From contig JAQBPL010000137.1 in assembly GCA_028287545.1 (NCBI GenBank), positions 1 to 8,749 of the forward strand: a stretch of DNA of 8,749 nucleotides. The letters are read 5' to 3'. This document shows positions 6,099-8,749 of this stretch, in pieces; within the stretch, counting starts at the first letter, position 1, and each line of letters starts with the position of its first letter. The DNA is from Vulcanimicrobiota bacterium. Lineage in GTDB: Bacteria; Eremiobacterota; Eremiobacteria; Baltobacterales; Baltobacteraceae. Below the pieces are notes generated by a model that did no database searches, had not been told where the DNA came from, and was given only the letters and a program-made list of their open reading frames with translations. A program made the translations under genes and the position numbers.

Positions 6099-6542
6099 AT
6101 GACGAGCGTTCTGATACGTGTCGCGCCGCACGGATCATCGCGGTGGATTGGGCGCTTTCTCAGCCGTGAATTGGCTGGAGACCATCGTCGTGGGATCTAT
6201 GCGACACGCGATCCTCACTGCTTGGCGGTCATGGTTAACGCTTCGGTCGTCTATTGGATCGACGTGCGCAATCCGGCCTCTTGGCGCGCGCCGGATTTTG
6301 GCTACGTCGAAGATGCGCTGTTCGACGCGCAACGCGATCAGGCAATCGTTTCGAGTTACAATGTGGTTCGCGCATTCAACTCGGATGGGGCGGTGCTCTG
6401 GGAGGTAAACGATGATGGCTTCGACGGCATGCGGTTTAGCACAATTGAGGGAAGCACTCTGCGCGGTACCGGCGACTCAATATGGGCCCCGGAATCGTCT
6501 GAGTTTCTCATCGACGTCGCGAATGGTGTCCGCATTCGCTGA
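6099..6542 (+). CDS. Hypothetical protein, small beta-rich (propeller-blade-like) family
   Basis: A 147-residue protein from the ATG at 6099, or 186 residues from the GTG at 5982 in the same frame. It reads as successive beta hairpins: IGRFLSRELAGDHRRGIYAT, DPHCLAVMVNASVVYWIDV, NPASWRAPDFGYVEDALF, QAIVSSYNVVRAFNSDG, AVLWEVNDDGFDGMRFSTI, then EGSTLRGTGDSIW and FLIDVANGVRIR. This order ('D-x-x-x-L-x-V-x-x-x-x-x-x-Y-x-x-D-V', then '...DGAVLW...', then 'G-x-L-x-G-x-G...F-x-x-D-x-x-x-G') matches a group of bacterial proteins of unknown function that I recall but cannot name. Third-position GC bias is moderate, weaker than in the transporter genes downstream. Neither candidate start has a strong ribosome binding site. 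It is probably cytoplasmic, with no catalytic residues evident. Transcription is away from the 4944-5765 gene. Confidence 0.6.
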   Translation: MTSVLIRVAPHGSSRWIGRFLSRELAGDHRRGIYATRDPHCLAVMVNASVVYWIDVRNPASWRAPDFGYVEDALFDAQRDQAIVSSYNVVRAFNSDGAVLWEVNDDGFDGMRFSTIEGSTLRGTGDSIWAPESSEFLIDVANGVRIR

Positions 6543-6565
6543 TTCCCTGCCCGCGAACCCGAGAA

Positions 6566-6949
6566 ATGCGAGCACGAGGCTTTGAGCTCGCGCACATTTG
6601 CTACGTCGTTTCGCAGGTCCGGCGGGAAGAATATGGTGGACGAGGCGGATACCGCCTAGTGACGCCAACTGATCGCCGCATGGGAGTTGAATTACCACTC
6701 AAAAAACTGTGCGGCGAACGGCGTGCCTCGTACAAACCCGAGGATCGTATGCTCCGCTTTCGTCGGCGCCGCACCTCCAAAGCGAGCACTATCGCCGTGA
6801 CCTCCGGCGTCGTTTTGTACGCCACGACGACGGACGATGCGCTCCTCATCTCGCATACCGATTTTCCCGGACTGCTTAGATTTTGCTTGGCACGAAACGA
6901 AATCGACGAGTTCCGCGCGGAGCAGTCGGTCGAGGATGTTTCAACGTAA
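6566..6949 (+). CDS. Hypothetical protein (127 aa)
   Basis: The ORF starts 24 bp after the preceding gene in the same direction, so the two could be cotranscribed. The N-terminal 70 residues are very basic (VRREEYGGRGG, RFRRRRTSK), while the C-terminal 55 are more ordinary: STIAVTSGVVLYATTTDDAL, then LISHTDFPGLLRFCLARNEI. There is no signal peptide, membrane segment or known motif. No clear Shine-Dalgarno precedes the ATG. The basic half may mean that the true start is further in, that a frameshift lies inside, or that it binds nucleic acid. I do not recognise it, and a spurious ORF is possible. Confidence 0.4.
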   Translation: MRARGFELAHICYVVSQVRREEYGGRGGYRLVTPTDRRMGVELPLKKLCGERRASYKPEDRMLRFRRRRTSKASTIAVTSGVVLYATTTDDALLISHTDFPGLLRFCLARNEIDEFRAEQSVEDVST

Positions 6950-7041
6950 ACTTCTCGCCCGAGGCGATCCGCGAACTGGTCACCAAGCAGGGCGAGCTCG
7001 CTGCCGACGAAGCGGCCGGGGTCGTCGCCGATCTGCTGTTA
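6946..7041 (+). pseudogene. Coding-like fragment without start codon, upstream of tRNA
   Basis: The frame reading NVNFSPEAIRELVTKQGELA, then ADEAAGVVADLLLERT, has strong third-position GC bias (about 25 of the first 29 codons end in G or C) and an amphipathic helical look. No ATG, GTG or TTG opens it nearby, other than a TTG at 6883 behind a stretch that belongs to the overlapping ORF. No stop follows until the frame has run through the tRNA gene. It is best read as a leftover piece of an older gene joined to the accessory segment on its left; this is inference. Confidence 0.3.
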
Positions 7042-7069
7042 GAGCGGACCCGCAGAGCAGGGTCCGCTC
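7042..7069. terminator. 10-bp perfect inverted repeat (terminator-like hairpin)
   Basis: GAGCGGACCC, an 8-base loop GCAGAGCA, then GGGTCCGCTC form a perfect 10-bp stem. It lies between the coding-like fragment and the tRNA terminator. No T-run follows on either strand, so it is either a Rho-independent-like hairpin of low strength or another RNA/DNA structure. Confidence 0.45.
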
Positions 7070-7140
7070 CGGGTCGGGGCGTGGGTTGGACAGAGGGTTC
7101 AGGTCGACACCCTCTCCACGGCCCCAATAACCAAGCGAAC

Positions 7141-7168
7141 AAAGAAAAAGCCCGCCGAAGCGGGCTTT
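7141..7168 (-). terminator. Rho-independent terminator of tRNA-Ala
   Basis: On the minus strand AAAGCCCGC-TTCG-GCGGGCTTT forms a perfect 9-bp stem with a UUCG tetraloop, followed by TTCTTTG. It begins eight bases after the CCA end of the tRNA, in the right orientation to end its transcript. Confidence 0.9.
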
Positions 7169-7175
7169 CCGGACG

Positions 7176-7251
7176 TGGTGGAGGTGAGGAGACTCGAACT
7201 CCTGACCCCTTACATGCGAAGCAAGTGCTCTACCAACTGAGCTACACCCCC
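7176..7251 (-). tRNA. tRNA-Ala (anticodon CGC)
   Basis: The minus strand folds into a complete 76-nt tRNA including an encoded CCA. The acceptor stem GGGGGTG pairs with CACCTCC (one G-U pair). The D arm is GCTC-AGTTGGTA-GAGC. The anticodon stem CTTGC/GTAAG holds the loop TTCGCAT, giving anticodon CGC for the Ala codon GCG. The T arm is AGGAG-TTCGAGT-CTCCT, and the discriminator base is A. The anticodon matches the GC-rich codon use here, where GCG is common. It has its own promoter (7266-7295) and terminator (7141-7168), so it is a single-gene unit. The 3' end faces the accessory region, a common site for integration of mobile islands, though I found no repeat of its 3' end within the window. 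Confidence 0.95.
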
Positions 7252-7265
7252 ACGGGCCGTCCGGG

Positions 7266-7295
7266 ATTCTATCAGTCTACGAGTCTCGGTGTCAA
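7266..7295 (-). promoter_or_regulatory. Sigma-70-type promoter of tRNA-Ala
   Basis: On the minus strand TTGACA (7295-7290) and TAGAAT (7271-7266) are separated by 18 bp and lie 15 bp upstream of the mature tRNA 5' end. The -35 box is a perfect consensus and the -10 box matches five of six bases, as expected for a strongly expressed stable RNA gene. Confidence 0.8.
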
Positions 7296-7309
7296 AGACC
7301 CCTCCGTCA

Positions 7310-7340
7310 TTCGAGCCGCTTTTTGCATGGATGGCTCGAA
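7310..7340. promoter_or_regulatory. Inverted repeat between tRNA and metal transporter, candidate operator or leader hairpin
   Basis: TTCGAGCC (7310-7317) and GGCTCGAA (7333-7340) are perfect 8-bp inverted arms 15 bp apart. They lie between the tRNA promoter and the transporter start at 7436, so they could be a metal-responsive operator or a hairpin in the transporter leader. The arms do not match a Fur, Zur or MntR box that I can recognise. Confidence 0.35.
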
Positions 7341-7435
7341 AGCATAGGCCCGCCGAGCCCATTGGACCCTCCGTCCCGCTGGTCCCTGACGTTCGGCAGA
7401 GGGAGCCGTCAGCGTCGTGACGAGAGAGACGGCGG

Positions 7436-8305
7436 ATGTCTTTCGTGCGGGCCGCGGCCGCGGTGCTTGCTCTGGTGGTCGCTTCGGCGTGCTCGTCGGG
7501 AGGCGTTCGGACGCCCGGGCCGTTGCGCATCGTCGCGACGACCTCGACGCTTGCCTCGCTCGCCCGCGGCGCGACTGGCGGTGCGGAGGTTCGGTCGCTC
7601 GTCCCGGTCGGCGTCTCGCCCGAAGACTACCAGCCGACCCCGGCCGACATCGCTGCGCTGCACGACGCGGACGTCCTCGTAGAGAACGGCGCCGGCCTCG
7701 AGCTCTGGCTGGAGGGGACGATCCGCAACGCCGGCAACCCGCGGCTGAAGATCGTCGTCTGCACCGACGGCCTCCCGGTGGTCAACGGAAACCCGCACCT
7801 GTGGATGGACCCGGTGTTCGCGCGCGCCTATGTCGACAAGATTCGCGACGCGCTCGTCGACGCCGACGCTCCGCACGCCGACACGTATCGCACCGCGGCG
7901 GCGGCGTACGACCGACAGCTCGAAGCGCTCACCGCGCGCACCCGCGCGAAAATCGATCGCATTCCGCCCGCTCGCCGCACCATGATCGTCTTCCACAACG
8001 CGTTCGACTACTACGCGCACCGGTTCGGACTGAAAATCGTCGGCGCGATAGAGCCCGTCGCCGGCGCCGAACCCAACCCCCAGCACGTCGCCGATCTCGT
8101 GCGCCTCGCTCGCGCCGAGCACGTTCCAGCCGTCTTCGCGGAACACGAGTACAGCGACAAGCTCGCCCGAACGCTCGCCGCCAGCGCCGGCAACCTCACC
8201 GTCGCGTTCCTCTACGACGACTCGCTCGGCAGCGCGCCGGGCGTGAACACCTACATCGGAATGATCGACACCGACACCGACGCCATCGAGCTGGCGCTCA
8301 AGTGA
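7436..8305 (+). CDS. Metal ABC transporter substrate-binding lipoprotein (Mn/Zn, ZnuA/TroA family)
   Basis: A 289-residue cluster A-I binding protein that captures a divalent metal outside the membrane and hands it to the permease. A lipoprotein signal peptide ends in a lipobox with C19 (LVVASAC). Family blocks follow: IVATTSTLASLA (32-43), VGVSPEDYQPTPADI (58-72), ENGAGLELWLEG (83-94), NPHLWMDP (119-126), FHNAFDYYAHRFGL (186-199) and AVFAEHEYSDKLA (232-244). Likely metal ligands are H121, H187 and D261 or D262. The first ligand, usually His in 'DPHxYxP', aligns with E63. The ATG at 7436 fits the signal peptide, and a purine-rich GAGAGA lies upstream. The next gene overlaps its stop (GTGA), showing an operon. 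Zinc versus manganese cannot be settled from this protein; the ATPase looks more like manganese types. Confidence 0.93.
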   Translation: MSFVRAAAAVLALVVASACSSGGVRTPGPLRIVATTSTLASLARGATGGAEVRSLVPVGVSPEDYQPTPADIAALHDADVLVENGAGLELWLEGTIRNAGNPRLKIVVCTDGLPVVNGNPHLWMDPVFARAYVDKIRDALVDADAPHADTYRTAAAAYDRQLEALTARTRAKIDRIPPARRTMIVFHNAFDYYAHRFGLKIVGAIEPVAGAEPNPQHVADLVRLARAEHVPAVFAEHEYSDKLARTLAASAGNLTVAFLYDDSLGSAPGVNTYIGMIDTDTDAIELALK

Positions 8306-8749
8306 ACTCGAATGCGGTTGAAGTCCGCGATTTACACGTCCGGTATGACCGAGTGGTCGCGCTGGATGGGGTGACTTTCGACTTGCCGCGGGGAACCGCG
8401 ATGGGCGTCGTCGGGCCGAACGGGTCGGGGAAGTCGACGCTGCTCAAAACCGTCGCGGGACTGATTACTCCCAGCGAAGGAACCGTTCGCGTGCAGGGCG
8501 TCGCGCCGCAGAAGCTGCCGCCCGGGACGATCGGTTACGTCCCGCAGATCGAAGACGTCGACTGGACGTTTCCGGTCAGCGTTCGCGATGTCGTCAACAT
8601 GGGGCGGTATCCGCGTATCGGGCCGTTCCGGCGGTTCTCGGCGCACGACCGGCGCGCGGTCGCCCGCGCGATCGACGCGCTCGATCTGGGGATGCTGGCC
8701 GATCGCCACATCAGCGAACTCTCCGGCGGTCAGCAGCAGCGCGTCTTCG
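8302..8749 (+). CDS. Metal ABC transporter ATP-binding protein, N-terminal part (cut by right edge)
   Basis: The gene starts at GTG 8302, overlapping the TGA of the binding protein by four bases (GTGA), and runs off the window after 149 full codons. It hydrolyses ATP to power uptake by the neighbouring permease, which should lie beyond the edge. Visible motifs are Walker A GPNGSGKST (38-46), the Q-loop YVPQ with Q82, and the ABC signature LSGGQQQR (140-147). The stretch VDWTFPVSVRDVVNMGRYPR (86-105) is typical of the manganese/zinc/iron subfamily (MntB/TroB/ZnuC-like), where 'VDWxFPVsVxDVVxMGRY' is characteristic. Walker B should follow just past the window edge. Strong third-position GC and the tight overlap mark it as a backbone operon gene. 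No alternative in-frame start is better placed. Confidence 0.93.
   Translation, partial: MNSNAVEVRDLHVRYDRVVALDGVTFDLPRGTAMGVVGPNGSGKSTLLKTVAGLITPSEGTVRVQGVAPQKLPPGTIGYVPQIEDVDWTFPVSVRDVVNMGRYPRIGPFRRFSAHDRRAVARAIDALDLGMLADRHISELSGGQQQRVF

Noticed and set aside
5437..6138. 233-codon minus-strand open frame
   Set aside because: Ser/Arg/His-rich low-complexity translation that overlaps the 4944-5765 gene out of frame, with no recognisable motif.
6883..7347. 154-codon plus-strand frame running across the tRNA gene
   Set aside because: It reads through the tRNA terminator and antisense of the tRNA. Only the piece at about 6946-7041 looks coding, and it is listed as a fragment.
7409..8146. 245-codon minus-strand open frame opposite the metal-binding lipoprotein
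   Set aside because: It is the typical antisense shadow of a high-GC gene; the plus strand has clear family motifs and an operon overlap.
1..8749. CRISPR array, insertion sequence or transposase
   Set aside because: No regularly spaced repeats and no transposase-like reading frame or terminal inverted repeats were found by eye.

Overview
This is a GC-rich bacterial window with two different textures. The right end looks like ordinary chromosome: a tRNA-Ala gene with its own promoter and terminator on the minus strand, then the first two genes of a metal (Mn/Zn-type) ABC transporter operon on the plus strand, with the second gene cut by the window edge. The left edge holds the start of a DUF2267-family gene on the minus strand, also cut. 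I cannot name the organism. The exported cupredoxin protein and the NHL-type repeat remnant with its 'APPYKG' motif resemble proteins I associate with deep-branching, GC-rich soil phyla such as Eremiobacterota, but that is an impression and not a placement.

The middle (about 0.5 to 7.0 kb) looks like accessory DNA: single genes on alternating strands, weaker third-position GC bias in several of them, and broken coding pieces. From left to right it holds: a small orphan ORF (544-783, +); a secreted multidomain protein ending in a type 1 copper domain (800-2056, -); a frameshifted NHL-repeat remnant (about 2178-2494, +); a frameshifted small winged-helix gene (2482-2678, -); an HNH endonuclease (2831-3433, -); a decayed coding-like stretch (3434-3779); a protein with uracil-DNA-glycosylase-like motifs and an added C-terminal domain (3780-4898, +); a convergent unknown protein whose motif order also recalls the UDG fold (4944-5765, -); a gap; a small beta-rich protein of unknown function (about 6099-6542, +); and a further hypothetical ORF (6566-6949, +). 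A short stretch with very strong third-position GC bias but no start codon (about 6946-7041) lies just before the tRNA and may be the tail of an older backbone gene.

The most interesting part is 2.8-5.8 kb, where an HNH nuclease, a UDG-like protein and a second possible UDG-like protein lie side by side. They are not one operon: two face each other and meet at a perfect 18-bp palindrome. The clustering of enzymes likely to act on nucleic acids in a decaying accessory region still makes a DNA-modification or phage-defence role worth testing. Several clean inverted repeats outside genes (263-277, 4925-4942, 7042-7069, 7310-7340) are also recorded.
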